64,000 bases of DNA from Granulicatella elegans ATCC 700633 (GCF_000162475.2 NZ_KI391971.1:746901-810900), one strand, 5' to 3'; counted from the stretch's first letter, positions 50,099 through 61,083 are shown. The notes: generated from the letters alone by a model not told the origin. Made by a program: numbers and translations.

Positions 50099-51226
50099 TT
50101 GCATTATTTAGATTATGCTGCCACTACACCAGTTGTAGAGGAAGTGAAACAAGCAATTTTTGAAGAAATGGCATATTTTGGAAATCCTTCTAGTGTATAT
50201 CAAATTGGTCGTACTCAAAAACAAAAGATTCAAGCTGCTAAAAAAGATATATTACAAGAATTACATGCTGCTACGAATGATTCCATTATTTTTACAGGTT
50301 CAGGTTCAGAAGCGAATAATTTAGTGTTTGAATCCATTTGCCAGCATTTTGCAGAAGAAAAAGGAGAAATCATTATTTCAGGAATCGAGCATCCATCGGT
50401 CAAAAAAGCTGCAGCTTATGCTGAGCAATTAGGATTCACGATTATTGCGTTAGTTCCTGATGAAACAGGTTGTATTTCTGTTAAACAAGTGGAAGAGGCT
50501 TTAACGGAGAAGACACGTTTAGTAACGATTATGACCGTTAATAATGAAACTGGAGCGTATCAACCGATTCATGAAATCGGTGAGTTATTAGTGGAACATC
50601 CTGCTTATTTCCATACAGATGCCGTTCAGGCATTTGCTCAAGAAGAAATAGATGTAGCGACTTCTCATATTGATTATTTATCTGCTTCAGGTCATAAAAT
50701 TCATGCGCCAAAAGGAATTGGATTTTTATATAAGAAAAAAGAAGCTCCGATTCATGCACTTATTAAAGGTGGAGGACAAGAACAAGGGTGGAGAGCAGGA
50801 ACTGAAAATGTTCCATATATTGTTGGTTTCCAAAAAGCTCTTGCACTAGCGATTCAAACTAGAAATGAGAAGAAGAATAGATATATTGAATTGTCAGAGT
50901 ATTTACAAGAACAATTAACGGCTCGACAAATTCCTTTTGAAATCAATGGGGATGCATCAAAAAAGAGTCCTCATATTTGTAATGTATGGTTAAAAGGCAT
51001 TCCTGCTAGTCAAACATTAATTATGTGTGATTTAAATCAAGTAGCTGTTTCAGCGGGTTCTGCTTGTTCTGCAGGAAGTTTAGAGCCTAGTCCAGTATTA
51101 TCACTCATGTATCCTCAGAATAAAAATAGAGTAGTAGAATCTGTTCGTTTATCATTTGGAGGAGAGACAACTAAAGAAGATATTGATGCATTTATTTCCT
51201 CAATATCCTCGATTAAACGTTCATAG
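50099..51226 (+). CDS. Cysteine desulfurase (NifS/IscS family)
   Basis: The product has 375 residues if the TTG at 50099 is the start. That start is preceded by AAAGGA at 8 bases and gives the family-typical opening HYLDYAATTPV. An ATG at 50057 would add 14 residues but has no ribosome site. PLP lysine in ASGHKIHAPKGIGFLY, catalytic cysteine loop in VSAGSACSAGSLEPS. It takes sulfur from cysteine. The place just before DUF1831 and mnmA suggests it feeds tRNA 2-thiouridine synthesis. Confidence 0.93.
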   Translation: MHYLDYAATTPVVEEVKQAIFEEMAYFGNPSSVYQIGRTQKQKIQAAKKDILQELHAATNDSIIFTGSGSEANNLVFESICQHFAEEKGEIIISGIEHPSVKKAAAYAEQLGFTIIALVPDETGCISVKQVEEALTEKTRLVTIMTVNNETGAYQPIHEIGELLVEHPAYFHTDAVQAFAQEEIDVATSHIDYLSASGHKIHAPKGIGFLYKKKEAPIHALIKGGGQEQGWRAGTENVPYIVGFQKALALAIQTRNEKKNRYIELSEYLQEQLTARQIPFEINGDASKKSPHICNVWLKGIPASQTLIMCDLNQVAVSAGSACSAGSLEPSPVLSLMYPQNKNRVVESVRLSFGGETTKEDIDAFISSISSIKRS

Positions 51227-51266
51227 TATGCTAAACTAGAAGAAAGTGATGAAAGGAAGTGTTCAT

Positions 51267-51608
51267 ATGGCATTTACTCAAACAGCAACATTAAAAAATT
51301 CAAATCATGTGTATCGTGTATCTCCAACAGTAAAAGGATATACATTAAGAGATAATGGATTTGTCGAAACAAAAGCAGGTAATTTTCAATTAATTCGCAG
51401 TTTAGATGACTTAGTAGTCGGACACCGTGGATTAAAATTAAAAGTTTCAGTCGATAAAGCAATGAAACAATTAAAAATTTCAACAACAACAAAAGATGGA
51501 CTTCAAACTGTTCAATTATATGGAAATGAAAAAAACGCATATGCGATTGAAAAACTAGAATTTATTCTAGAAGGATTAGTAGAACGTGGCGTATTAGAAG
51601 AAGTATAA
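51267..51608 (+). CDS. DUF1831 protein
   Basis: The product has 113 residues from the ATG at 51267 (AAAGGAAGTGTTC upstream); an upstream in-frame ATG overlaps the ribosome site. It starts MAFTQTATLKNSNHVYRVSP and is rich in short beta-type segments. This small family is found in Lactobacillales next to cysteine desulfurase and mnmA, as here, so a role in sulfur transfer is possible but unproved. Confidence 0.85.
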   Translation: MAFTQTATLKNSNHVYRVSPTVKGYTLRDNGFVETKAGNFQLIRSLDDLVVGHRGLKLKVSVDKAMKQLKISTTTKDGLQTVQLYGNEKNAYAIEKLEFILEGLVERGVLEEV

Positions 51609-51610
51609 AA

Positions 51611-51640
51611 AAACGAGACAGAGTTTACTCTGTCTCGTTT
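51611..51640. terminator. Two-way terminator
   Basis: AAACGAGACAGAG/CTCTGTCTCGTTT with a 4-base loop. Serves DUF1831 and the convergent XRE gene. Confidence 0.93.
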
Positions 51641-51674
51641 CTATACATAGCACGGGAAGGTATTCCGATCACTA

Positions 51675-51920
51675 TTATTGTAGATCTTCTTCGTGAGGGA
51701 GTGGCTTAAACTGCGCCACGAAGCTTAAAGTATCGCCAAAATAAAGATTTTCGCCTGGGATCTCATAGAGTTCCTGCATGCGTTTACTTAAAGAGTATGG
51801 AAGATTCGTAGAATCTTTTTCATACTTCGTTAAAGTATCTTTATTAATTTTTAGGTATTTGGCGGCTTCTAAGAGTGTCAAATTACGATTAACCCGTGCT
51901 GCTCGTAAAGATATTATCAT
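51675..51920 (-). CDS. Small XRE-family helix-turn-helix protein
   Basis: The product has 81 residues from the ATG at 51920, 9 bases after GGGGGGC. A clear HTH: SLRAARVNRNLTLLEAAKYL then KINKDTLTKYEKD, with a short tail. A consensus promoter is just upstream. It is a single-gene unit; targets are unknown. It resembles Cro/phage-type repressors that stay on chromosomes after the rest is lost, but no phage genes are near. Confidence 0.85.
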   Translation of the reverse strand: MIISLRAARVNRNLTLLEAAKYLKINKDTLTKYEKDSTNLPYSLSKRMQELYEIPGENLYFGDTLSFVAQFKPLPHEEDLQ

Positions 51921-51949
51921 ACACTTATGCCCCCCTTTTACCAATAATA

Positions 51950-51978
51950 ATTGTAGTGAAAATAAATTTATTTGTCAA
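51950..51978 (-). promoter_or_regulatory. Promoter of the XRE gene
   Basis: On the minus strand TTGACA (51973-51978), 17 bases, TACAAT (51950-51955). Confidence 0.88.
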
Positions 51979-52039
51979 ATGTGTATAAGGCTATAATTCC
52001 TATCGTTATCGTATTTAAGAAGATTTTGAGAAAAATTTT

Positions 52040-52068
52040 TTGAAAAAATTTTTAGAAAGTGATATAAA
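52040..52068 (+). promoter_or_regulatory. Promoter of mnmA
   Basis: TTGAAA (52040-52045), 17 bases, TATAAA (52063-52068). Confidence 0.7.
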
Positions 52069-52128
52069 AATGATACAGCGACCTTCAAATCGTTAAAACA
52101 GAAAAAATTTAGAAATGATGGTGAATGA

Positions 52129-53253
<1,125 letters not shown>

Positions 53254-53276
53254 AATAGATAGAAAAGAGGGAAGTC

Positions 53277-55814
53277 ATGAGTGAAGAATACATTGTAGGA
53301 GAAGTTTTAGCGACATTTTTTGAAAATCCGCAAAATTTTTACAAAGTATTATTAATTCGAGTACAAGAAAGTAGTATGCAACTAGACTCAGATGAGATAG
53401 TTGTGACGGGAATTATTGGTACCATTCATGATAATTCTCCCTATCGTTTTAATGGGAAAGTCGTTTCGCATCCAAAATATGGACAACAGTTTTCCGTTTT
53501 AAGTTATCAGCAACATCAACCTACTGGGAAAAAAGGACTTATTGCTTATTTTTCTAGTGGACGATTTCCAGGAATTGGAGAAAAAACTGCTGAAAAAATA
53601 GTAGATTGCTTAGGTGAAAATGCGATTGAGCAAATTATTCAAGACGAGGATTGTTTAAAAAATGTACCCGGATTATCGACTAAGAAATGCGAGAGTATTC
53701 GTAGCATTATTATCGAAAATCAAGGGACTGAACGTATTTTATTTGAATTAACAAATATGGGCTTTACTCCAATTTTTGCTCAAAAAATTATGGTGCTCTA
53801 TAAAGAGAAAACAATGGAAATTATTAAAGAAGATCCATATGTGTTATTACAGTCCATTGAAGGACTTGGTTTTAGACGAATTGATGCTATTGCCCAACAA
53901 TTAGAGATTGCAGCAGATAGTTTATACCGGATTAAAGGTGCCGTTTATGTAGTGGTAAGGGATTTATCTTATCAAGAAGGGCATACGTATTTAATCGATA
54001 AAGAAGTGGTTCTTGCAGCTCAAAAATTATTGGAGCAAACTCGTTCATTTTTAATTGAACCCGATCAAATCGTCAATGCGTTAAATGAATTAATCCGAGA
54101 AGGAATCATTATTTCTGAAGAAAATCATCTATCATTAGCTTCGTTATATTATGCTGAAATTGGTATTGTGAATGCAATTCATCATCGTTTAGAACTTTCT
54201 AAGAAATCTCATTATTCAGAAGAAGATATTGAAGAAGCCATTCAGCATGTTCAAAAGAAATTTGGCATTATTTATGATGATTCTCAAAAACAAGCACTCA
54301 TAAAAATTATGCAAGAATCCTTGTTTATTTTAACTGGTGGACCAGGAACAGGGAAAACAACGATTATTAATGGTGTTGTAGAAATGTATCGCTATTTAGA
54401 AGAGATTGATGTAGATTCTGATGCGATTCAATTAGCTGCTCCAACTGGAAGAGCTGCAAAACGTATGAATGAGTTAACAGGAATTTCTGCGTCTACGATT
54501 CATCGAATGTTAGGTATTTCTGCAGAAGAAAATGTTGAATTAGAAAGTGACGATTCTGATGATACTCGTTCATTAAGTTGTGACTTCTTAATTATTGATG
54601 AGATGTCGATGGTTGATACTTGGTTAATGAATCGTCTGCTTCGTGCAACTCCAGGAAAAACGAAGATTTTGTTTGTAGGAGATAAAAATCAATTACCTTC
54701 GGTTGGACCAGGTCAAGTGTTAACAGATTTTCTATTATCGAATAAGATTCCATCGATTGAATTAACGCATATTCATCGACAAAAAGATTCTTCAAGTATT
54801 GTGACATTAGCGCACTCGATTAAAGATGGGCATTTACCGATGGACTTTACTCAAAATCAACCAGATAGAACCTTTATTCCGTGCCGTTCGACTCAGATTT
54901 TAGATGTGATTGAACAAATTGTCGTGAAGGCGATAAAAAAAGGATATCAGAAAAAAGATATTCAAGTACTTGCTCCAATGTATAAAGGAGAAGCTGGTAT
55001 TCATGAAATTAATAAAATGATGCAAAATATTTTAAATCCCAAAATTGGAAATTCCGTTCGAGAAATTGAATCATTTGACCGTGTTTTCCGTGTAGGAGAT
55101 AAAGTATTGCAGTTAGTCAATGTCGCAGAAGAAAATATTTATAATGGGGATATTGGAGAAGTAACTGCGATTATATTTGCCAAAGAAAATGAAGATCAAG
55201 TCGATAAATTATACGTTGCTTTTGATAATGTAGAAGTGGAATATAAACGAAATGACTTTATTCAATTGACGCATGCTTATTGTTGTTCGATTCATAAATC
55301 TCAAGGTAGTGAATTCCAAATGGTGATTTTACCAATGGTCGGTCAATATCAGCGAATGTTAGAACGTAACTTATTGTATACTGCTGTAACAAGAAGTAAA
55401 AAGTTTTTAATTATGTGTGGGCAATACGAAGCTTTCCAAGAAGCAGCAAATCGTCAAAGTGCAAGACGTCAAACGTGCTTAAAAGATTTGTTGCAAGGTA
55501 ATAGCTTTGATAGCTTAACCATTGAAGAAGAAAATTCAACAACGATTAAAGTAAATCCGCAAACTGATGATAAGTCTGAAGATACTACAGAACAAGTTTC
55601 TCAACCAACAAGTGATACTAAACAGTATTCTGAAGAGAAAACAGTAGCATTAAAAGTAGAAGAAACAGTTGAAGAATTTCAAGTCCCTTCAGAGAGTCAA
55701 ACAATAGCAAAAAATAAACCATTTGTTTTAACAATGGAATTAATTGATTCCTATAGTATTGACCCTATGATTGGAATGGAAGAATTGACGCCATATGACT
55801 TCATGTCAAAATAA
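53277..55814 (+). CDS. recD2: SF1 DNA helicase RecD2
   Basis: The product has 845 residues: an N-terminal OB and helix-hairpin-helix region (GIGEKTAEKIVDCLG), then helicase motifs LTGGPGTGKTTIINGVVE (about residues 352-369), LLIIDEMSM-like FLIIDEMSMVDTWL, GDKNQLPSVGPGQVL and CCSIHKSQGSEFQMVILP. The C-terminal 90 residues are acidic and of low complexity, ending IGMEELTPYDFM, a conserved tail in Lactobacillales. It acts in DNA repair without RecBC. Confidence 0.95.
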   Translation: MSEEYIVGEVLATFFENPQNFYKVLLIRVQESSMQLDSDEIVVTGIIGTIHDNSPYRFNGKVVSHPKYGQQFSVLSYQQHQPTGKKGLIAYFSSGRFPGIGEKTAEKIVDCLGENAIEQIIQDEDCLKNVPGLSTKKCESIRSIIIENQGTERILFELTNMGFTPIFAQKIMVLYKEKTMEIIKEDPYVLLQSIEGLGFRRIDAIAQQLEIAADSLYRIKGAVYVVVRDLSYQEGHTYLIDKEVVLAAQKLLEQTRSFLIEPDQIVNALNELIREGIIISEENHLSLASLYYAEIGIVNAIHHRLELSKKSHYSEEDIEEAIQHVQKKFGIIYDDSQKQALIKIMQESLFILTGGPGTGKTTIINGVVEMYRYLEEIDVDSDAIQLAAPTGRAAKRMNELTGISASTIHRMLGISAEENVELESDDSDDTRSLSCDFLIIDEMSMVDTWLMNRLLRATPGKTKILFVGDKNQLPSVGPGQVLTDFLLSNKIPSIELTHIHRQKDSSSIVTLAHSIKDGHLPMDFTQNQPDRTFIPCRSTQILDVIEQIVVKAIKKGYQKKDIQVLAPMYKGEAGIHEINKMMQNILNPKIGNSVREIESFDRVFRVGDKVLQLVNVAEENIYNGDIGEVTAIIFAKENEDQVDKLYVAFDNVEVEYKRNDFIQLTHAYCCSIHKSQGSEFQMVILPMVGQYQRMLERNLLYTAVTRSKKFLIMCGQYEAFQEAANRQSARRQTCLKDLLQGNSFDSLTIEEENSTTIKVNPQTDDKSEDTTEQVSQPTSDTKQYSEEKTVALKVEETVEEFQVPSESQTIAKNKPFVLTMELIDSYSIDPMIGMEELTPYDFMSK

Positions 55815-55861
55815 TATAGAGTTAAAAGTTAGTTTTTAAGAAATTTTAGAGTGATATAACA

Positions 55862-55919
55862 AACACTTATTTCACGTAATAACGATTGGTTATCTGTTAG
55901 TGAAATAAGTGTTTTTTTT
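55862..55919 (+). terminator. Terminator of recD2
   Basis: AACACTTATTTCAC/GTGAAATAAGTGTT, a perfect 14-bp stem with T run. Confidence 0.93.
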
Positions 55920-55999
55920 ATAACAATTTTTATAAAAAATGAAGCGGGTGCCTAGTATTTTGTCTTTATATTGTATACAATAGTTTCGAGGTGAAAAAT

Positions 56000-56440
56000 A
56001 TGGAAAACCAAAAACATTTTTTAGTATCAGCAGATGCTGTACCTCCTGTGTTTTCTAAAGTACTAAAAGCAAAAGAATTATTAGCAACTAACCAAGCAAA
56101 GGACGTTACAGAAGCAGTAAAATTAGTAGGAATTTCACGTAGTGTATATTATAAATATTATCGAAAAGTTCAAGGATTCTCATCAGTGACTTATGGACGG
56201 AAAGCTTCGTTAAATATTCATATGAAAAATGAAAAAGGAACATTATCCAAAACATTAGATTTATTTGCAAGTTATAATATGAATGTATTAACAATATTCC
56301 AAGGATTAGCAATTCATAGTGTAGCAATCGTTCAATTAATGTTAGATATTTCTGAATCAACGACTGATCTATCTGTGATTTTAAAAAAATTAGAAAAAAT
56401 GGATAATATTATTGGTGTTGAATTACAAAATGTAGAGTAG
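56000..56440 (+). CDS. ACT-domain protein (UPF0735, PheB type)
   Basis: The product has 146 residues from the ATG at 56000, just after GAGGTG. The N-terminal part has a short HTH-like segment (TEAVKLVGISRSVYYKYY) and the C-terminal part an ACT domain (LNIHMKNEKGTLSKTLDLF). The family is UPF0735, sometimes called PheB; a role in amino acid sensing is suspected. An HAD phosphatase gene follows 8 bases later. Confidence 0.9.
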   Translation: MENQKHFLVSADAVPPVFSKVLKAKELLATNQAKDVTEAVKLVGISRSVYYKYYRKVQGFSSVTYGRKASLNIHMKNEKGTLSKTLDLFASYNMNVLTIFQGLAIHSVAIVQLMLDISESTTDLSVILKKLEKMDNIIGVELQNVE

Positions 56441-56448
56441 GAATTCAA

Positions 56449-57186
56449 ATGAAATTACAAACGAATAAAGGAAATCTTGAAGTAAAGGCCATTCTTTTTG
56501 ATAAGGATGGCACTTTAACTAATATAGACAATTTGTGGATTGAGCCAACAGAAATGGTCATCCGTAAAATTTTAAAGCAGCATATAAAAGAAGATTCAAC
56601 TGTTACAATTGAACAAATGCTTGAGTTATTAGGAATTGTAGAAGGTGAGATTGTACCCAATAGCGTCATTGCTTCTGGGACAGTTGAAGATATGTTAGAC
56701 GAGATTGGAAAATATTTTCCAATTGCTAAAACTGCTTTATATGATGAAGTATTGAAAGATTTTAGAAATTATTTATTAGCACATCCAGATATGATTGTTC
56801 CAATTGGCGATGTAGCTTTTTTAATTTCTGAATTAAAAAATAAAGGAATCAAAGTTGGAGTTGTGACAAATGATAGTTATGTCCCTACAAAAACGATTTT
56901 TGAAATATTGAAGGTTTGGTATTTATTTGATTTTGTAGCTACTCCAGATGATTATGCTGCTAAACCGATAGCAGATTCACTCATTGGTGCAAGTCAGCAA
57001 TTAGGAGTACCCTTGAATGAAATTTTTTATGTTGGAGATTCTTACTTAGATATGGAATATGCCAAACATTGTGGTGGAGGAATTGCTGTTTTAACGAGTG
57101 GTAGTGATATTCAAAAAATGAAAGAGCAATCGGTATTAGTATTAGATTCTGTTGAACAATTACTAGATTTTGTAATAGGAGAGTGA
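56449..57186 (+). CDS. HAD-family phosphatase (Gph-like)
   Basis: The product has 245 residues: ILFDKDGTLTNIDNLW (motif I), GVVTNDSYVPTKTIFE (motif II), AAKPIADSLIGAS (motif III) and FYVGDSYLDMEYAKHCGGG (motif IV). A helical cap lies between motifs I and II. Similar to phosphoglycolate phosphatases; substrate unknown. It overlaps the region before the MATE gene and shares an operon with it. Confidence 0.85.
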   Translation: MKLQTNKGNLEVKAILFDKDGTLTNIDNLWIEPTEMVIRKILKQHIKEDSTVTIEQMLELLGIVEGEIVPNSVIASGTVEDMLDEIGKYFPIAKTALYDEVLKDFRNYLLAHPDMIVPIGDVAFLISELKNKGIKVGVVTNDSYVPTKTIFEILKVWYLFDFVATPDDYAAKPIADSLIGASQQLGVPLNEIFYVGDSYLDMEYAKHCGGGIAVLTSGSDIQKMKEQSVLVLDSVEQLLDFVIGE

Positions 57187-57188
57187 AT

Positions 57189-58553
57189 ATGTACGAAACA
57201 AATCATACAAGTGAACGTTTGAAATTATTATTTAAAATTTTAATTCCAGTTTTAATTTATCAATTAGCAAATTTTTCAGCTCAATTTATTGATACGGTTA
57301 TGACAGGACAATATCATGAAATGCACCTAGCAGGAGTTTCCATTGCAGGAAGTTTATATAATCCATTTTTTACACTGTTAAATGGGATTGTAGCAGCACT
57401 TATTCCAATTGTAGGGCAATTACTAGGAAAAAACGATAAAAATGGAATTCAAAAAATTGTATTCCAATTCATGTATATTGGAATTTTATTAGCGATTATT
57501 TTATTTTGTATTGGCTTAATTGGATTGAATCCAGCATTAAATCAAATGCATTTAGAAGCTGAAGTATCCACGATTGCAAGAGAATATTTATTACTCTTAT
57601 CGATTGGATTTATTCCATTTTTACTCTTTAGTGTAATCCGATCTTTCATTGATGCATTAGGATTAACAAGAGTCTCTATGTTTTTAATGATTTTACTAGT
57701 TCCATTAAATATGTTCTTTAATTATTCATTAATTTATGGAAAATTTGGATTACCCGAACTAGGTGGTCCAGGGGCAGGTCTTGGAACAGCAATGGCTTAT
57801 TGGGTATTATTAATCGTAGCGATTATTGTTCTTAAAAAACATCCAAAATTGAAACCTTATCATGTATTAAGTTTTGAAAGACCGCATTTACTATTGTGGA
57901 AAGAGCCATTTGCATTAGGTTTACCAATTGGATTTAATGTCTTTGGGGAAGTAGCAATTTTTGCACTTGTTGGTTTGTTAATGGCAAAATTCGGATCACA
58001 AGTTATTGCATCGCATCAAGCTGCTATGAATTTTTCTTATTTAGCATATGCTTTTCCAATGAGTATTTCGAATGCCTTGACGATTATTGTATCGTATGAG
58101 ATTGGGCAAAAAAATCAACAATCAGCCAAAGAATATATTCGTTTAGGGATATCTACATCTGTCATTATTGCCTTTTTAACATTAGTGTGGCTATATTTCA
58201 ACCGTCCAATGATTGCTGGACTTTATGGAACTTCAGAAAGTTTTATCCAATTAACAATGGTGTTCTTATCGTATAGTTTGTTATTTCAAATGTTTGATGC
58301 GATTGCGGCACCGATTCAAGGAATTTTACGAGGGTATAAAGATGCGAAAATGCCATTTATTTTATGCTTATTAGGATTTTGGGTCATTGGTCTTCCAGTA
58401 GGGATTATGTTGGATTGGATGACCGATTTAGGGCCTTATGCTTATTGGATTGCTTTGATTGCAGGCTTAATGTCGAACTGTTTCTTATTAATGCTACGAT
58501 TAAGAAGTGTCCAAAAGAAATATGATGAAAGGGGATTAGTATATGGAAAATGA
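57189..58553 (+). CDS. MATE family efflux transporter
   Basis: The product has 454 residues from the ATG at 57189 (TAGGAGAGTGAAT upstream). About twelve membrane segments; two related halves; conserved QFIDTVMTGQYHEMHLAGVS at the start. It exports cationic drugs or metabolites in exchange for sodium or protons. It overlaps the CPBP protease gene by 11 bases. Confidence 0.93.
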   Translation: MYETNHTSERLKLLFKILIPVLIYQLANFSAQFIDTVMTGQYHEMHLAGVSIAGSLYNPFFTLLNGIVAALIPIVGQLLGKNDKNGIQKIVFQFMYIGILLAIILFCIGLIGLNPALNQMHLEAEVSTIAREYLLLLSIGFIPFLLFSVIRSFIDALGLTRVSMFLMILLVPLNMFFNYSLIYGKFGLPELGGPGAGLGTAMAYWVLLIVAIIVLKKHPKLKPYHVLSFERPHLLLWKEPFALGLPIGFNVFGEVAIFALVGLLMAKFGSQVIASHQAAMNFSYLAYAFPMSISNALTIIVSYEIGQKNQQSAKEYIRLGISTSVIIAFLTLVWLYFNRPMIAGLYGTSESFIQLTMVFLSYSLLFQMFDAIAAPIQGILRGYKDAKMPFILCLLGFWVIGLPVGIMLDWMTDLGPYAYWIALIAGLMSNCFLLMLRLRSVQKKYDERGLVYGK

Positions 58554-59544
58554 ATCTATTGAAATAGTGGATGTACCTGAAGTAATAAGTGTGAATAAAC
58601 CGGAGTCACCTTTAAAACAGTCTATAAAAGATATGTTTAAACATTTGTTAATTTATCTTGGTATTTTTATTGGAATTATCTTAGTGTTTGTAGTAGCTAG
58701 TGAAATCGTAAAAATGATCAAATCCCTTAGTCCAAGTTTTATGCCAGGTTTAACGGTTGAACAACTACAAAATTTTACAGATTCTGGTTATATTGTTGCG
58801 GTCATTATTGCTATCACGATTTTTTATAAAACTCAAAAAATTAATTTTTTCCAGACCGTATTTTATCGTCAAAAAAAGATGACATTAGAATATTTTGCAG
58901 TGTTTGCGATTATACTATTTGGATGTCAGTTTATTTTTACTCAAAGTGCTAATTTATTCGAATTTTTCTTAAATCAAATTGGGTTAAGTACTAAAAGTGC
59001 AATTGAAGCTGCCACAAGTGGTGATGATTCCTTTATGTTAGTCATTTATGCAGCGCTTGTTGGGCCATTTGTAGAAGAATTATTAGTTCGAGGCGGTGTG
59101 GTTTATCGCTTAAAAGATTATGGGAAGATTTTCAGTATATTATTATCAGCAGTAATCTTCGGATTATTCCATATGAACTTAATTCAAGGATTTTTTGCTT
59201 TCTTTGTCGGGATATTATTTGCCTATATTGCGCTTGAATATAGCTTTTTATGGGCAGTATTTTTCCATATCTTAAATAATTTTGGATTTAGTTTTTTAGT
59301 AGAAAGTGGATTACCTTTACTTTTAGGACCGGAATTAGCAGATACTGTTACAACTATGCTTTTAGTGATTACTGGTAGTGCATCAGTGATTTTCTTAATC
59401 CTTTATCGTAAAGAAATCATTTCATATATTAAAGCAAATAGAACTCCAAAAGGAACTTATCCTGTTGTCTTTACAACATTGAGATTTTGGATTTATGTTG
59501 TGATTTGTTTATTAGTTGGTTTATTAGGCTTACAACGATTATAA
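58543..59544 (+). CDS. CPBP intramembrane metalloprotease
   Basis: The product has 333 residues, about eight membrane segments. The abortive-infection-like catalytic motifs are present: GPFVEELLVRGGVVYRL (EExxxR type), FGLFHMNLIQG and FFHILNNFGF. Relatives give bacteriocin self-immunity or process membrane proteins. The N-terminal 30 residues are cytoplasmic and charged. Confidence 0.9.
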   Translation: MENESIEIVDVPEVISVNKPESPLKQSIKDMFKHLLIYLGIFIGIILVFVVASEIVKMIKSLSPSFMPGLTVEQLQNFTDSGYIVAVIIAITIFYKTQKINFFQTVFYRQKKMTLEYFAVFAIILFGCQFIFTQSANLFEFFLNQIGLSTKSAIEAATSGDDSFMLVIYAALVGPFVEELLVRGGVVYRLKDYGKIFSILLSAVIFGLFHMNLIQGFFAFFVGILFAYIALEYSFLWAVFFHILNNFGFSFLVESGLPLLLGPELADTVTTMLLVITGSASVIFLILYRKEIISYIKANRTPKGTYPVVFTTLRFWIYVVICLLVGLLGLQRL

Positions 59545-59559
59545 GATGGGAGAGATTCG

Positions 59560-59802
59560 ATGAATACGATTTATTTAGAAGATTCAGTATATACAACTCT
59601 ACAAAATCATCCGGAGGTAAAAGAGCTACTTATTGAATTAGGATTCACGCCTTTATCTCAGCCACAGATGGTTCAAACAGTTGGAAGAATTACAAGCTTA
59701 AAAAAAGGATCTAAAATAGCTAAAATCCCACTGGATACAATTATTCGTCAATTAGAATTGAATGGATACATTGTAAAAGAAAGTAGGGAGAGCAATGAGT
59801 AA
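59560..59802 (+). CDS. DUF1858 domain protein
   Basis: The product has 80 residues beginning MNTIYLEDSVYTTLQNHPEV, with LLIELGFTPLSQ and KIPLDTIIRQLELNGY typical of DUF1858. The domain is often fused to or next to hemerythrin/DUF438 proteins, as here; the genes overlap by 8 bases. Function unknown, likely nitrogen-oxide or redox related. Confidence 0.88.
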   Translation: MNTIYLEDSVYTTLQNHPEVKELLIELGFTPLSQPQMVQTVGRITSLKKGSKIAKIPLDTIIRQLELNGYIVKESRESNE

Positions 59803-61012
59803 TGATGCGATGTCACCATTAGAACGTCAAGAAAAATTAAAAGAATTAATGCTCCGATTACATCAAGGGGAAAAAGAAGAAATTATTCAAGAAGAATTTA
59901 ACAAACATTTTGATTCCGTTTCCCCTTATGAAATTCAAGTGATGGAACGAAACTTAATGCAAGAAGGAATTACTTATGAAGAAATTATGCGTCTTTGTAA
60001 GATTCATGCTTCATTAATGAGTGCAAAAGTAGAATCTGGAGAAGGAATGCCTGATTTTGAAAAAGAAGGACACCCAGTAATGGTTCTTAAAAAGGAAAAT
60101 TTAGCCCTCAGAGGAGCGATTGACCGTATTGAACGATTGCTACAGGCTTATGTATCTTCAAAAGATGAAGAACTGTTAAAAGGACTAAAACGCCAAATCA
60201 GCTTACTGGATCAGTTTGAAAATCATTATTTAAGAAAAGAATATGCTCTATTTCCGATTATGGAATCAAAAGGAATTACAGCTCCTCCGAAAGTGATGTG
60301 GGGAGTCCATGATGAAATTAGAGAAATTTATAAAAATTTCAAACAAGCTTTTGATGAACAATCAGATGATGTTATGGAACAGTTTCTAGTAGCTAAAGAA
60401 GAACTGCTAGAAATGATTTTTAAAGAAGAAAATATTTTGATTCCAATGGTTGCGCAAGCTTTTCATGTGGATGATTGGGAGAAGATGGCACAAGATACCC
60501 CACAATACGGCTATTGCATTGTCACCCCTGAAGCAGAATGGAAAGTAGAAAAGAAACCATCTACCATTCAGTCTAAAGAAGAAATTCAAGAAACAGGAGA
60601 TATCCCATTATCAACTGGATCCTTATCCTTAGAACAATTAGACTTATTATTAAACTTACTTCCAATGGAATTGTCATTTGTGGATAAGGATAATATTGTT
60701 AAATATTACAACGAAGGAAATGGAGAAGAAAAAATCTTCAAACGCACAAAGAGTGCGATTGGTCGAGATGTCATTAATTGTCATCCACCAAAAAGCCATG
60801 CCATTGTGACACAATTATTTGAACAATTACGATCTGGTCAAAAAGAAAAAGAAGAAATGTGGTTTAAAAAAGAAGATAAAATGATTCATGTCACGTATCA
60901 TGCCGTACGAAATGCTCAAGGAGAGTATATGGGCGTGTTAGAATATGTCCAAAATATTGCACCATACGTGAAGAATTTTGAAAGTCAAACTCTTAAGCGA
61001 GAGTTGTCTTAA
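59795..61012 (+). CDS. DUF438-hemerythrin-PAS protein
   Basis: The product has 405 residues in three parts: DUF438 (about 10-85, with LMLRLHQGEKEEIIQEEF), a hemerythrin HHE domain (about 95-225, with FENHYLRKEYALFPIMESKG and WGVHDEIREIY), and a PAS-like domain (about 275-400, with LSFVDKDNIVKYYNEG and HPPKSHAIV). The HHE part would bind a di-iron centre. Such proteins are thought to sense or handle oxygen or nitric oxide. Coupled to the DUF1858 gene. Confidence 0.9.
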   Translation: MSNDAMSPLERQEKLKELMLRLHQGEKEEIIQEEFNKHFDSVSPYEIQVMERNLMQEGITYEEIMRLCKIHASLMSAKVESGEGMPDFEKEGHPVMVLKKENLALRGAIDRIERLLQAYVSSKDEELLKGLKRQISLLDQFENHYLRKEYALFPIMESKGITAPPKVMWGVHDEIREIYKNFKQAFDEQSDDVMEQFLVAKEELLEMIFKEENILIPMVAQAFHVDDWEKMAQDTPQYGYCIVTPEAEWKVEKKPSTIQSKEEIQETGDIPLSTGSLSLEQLDLLLNLLPMELSFVDKDNIVKYYNEGNGEEKIFKRTKSAIGRDVINCHPPKSHAIVTQLFEQLRSGQKEKEEMWFKKEDKMIHVTYHAVRNAQGEYMGVLEYVQNIAPYVKNFESQTLKRELS

Positions 61013-61083
61013 CCTGAGAAGCTTAAAATGAGTTTTAAATTATCAGTAACTTCTAACAATGAAGTTGTAAATAATAAAAACGG

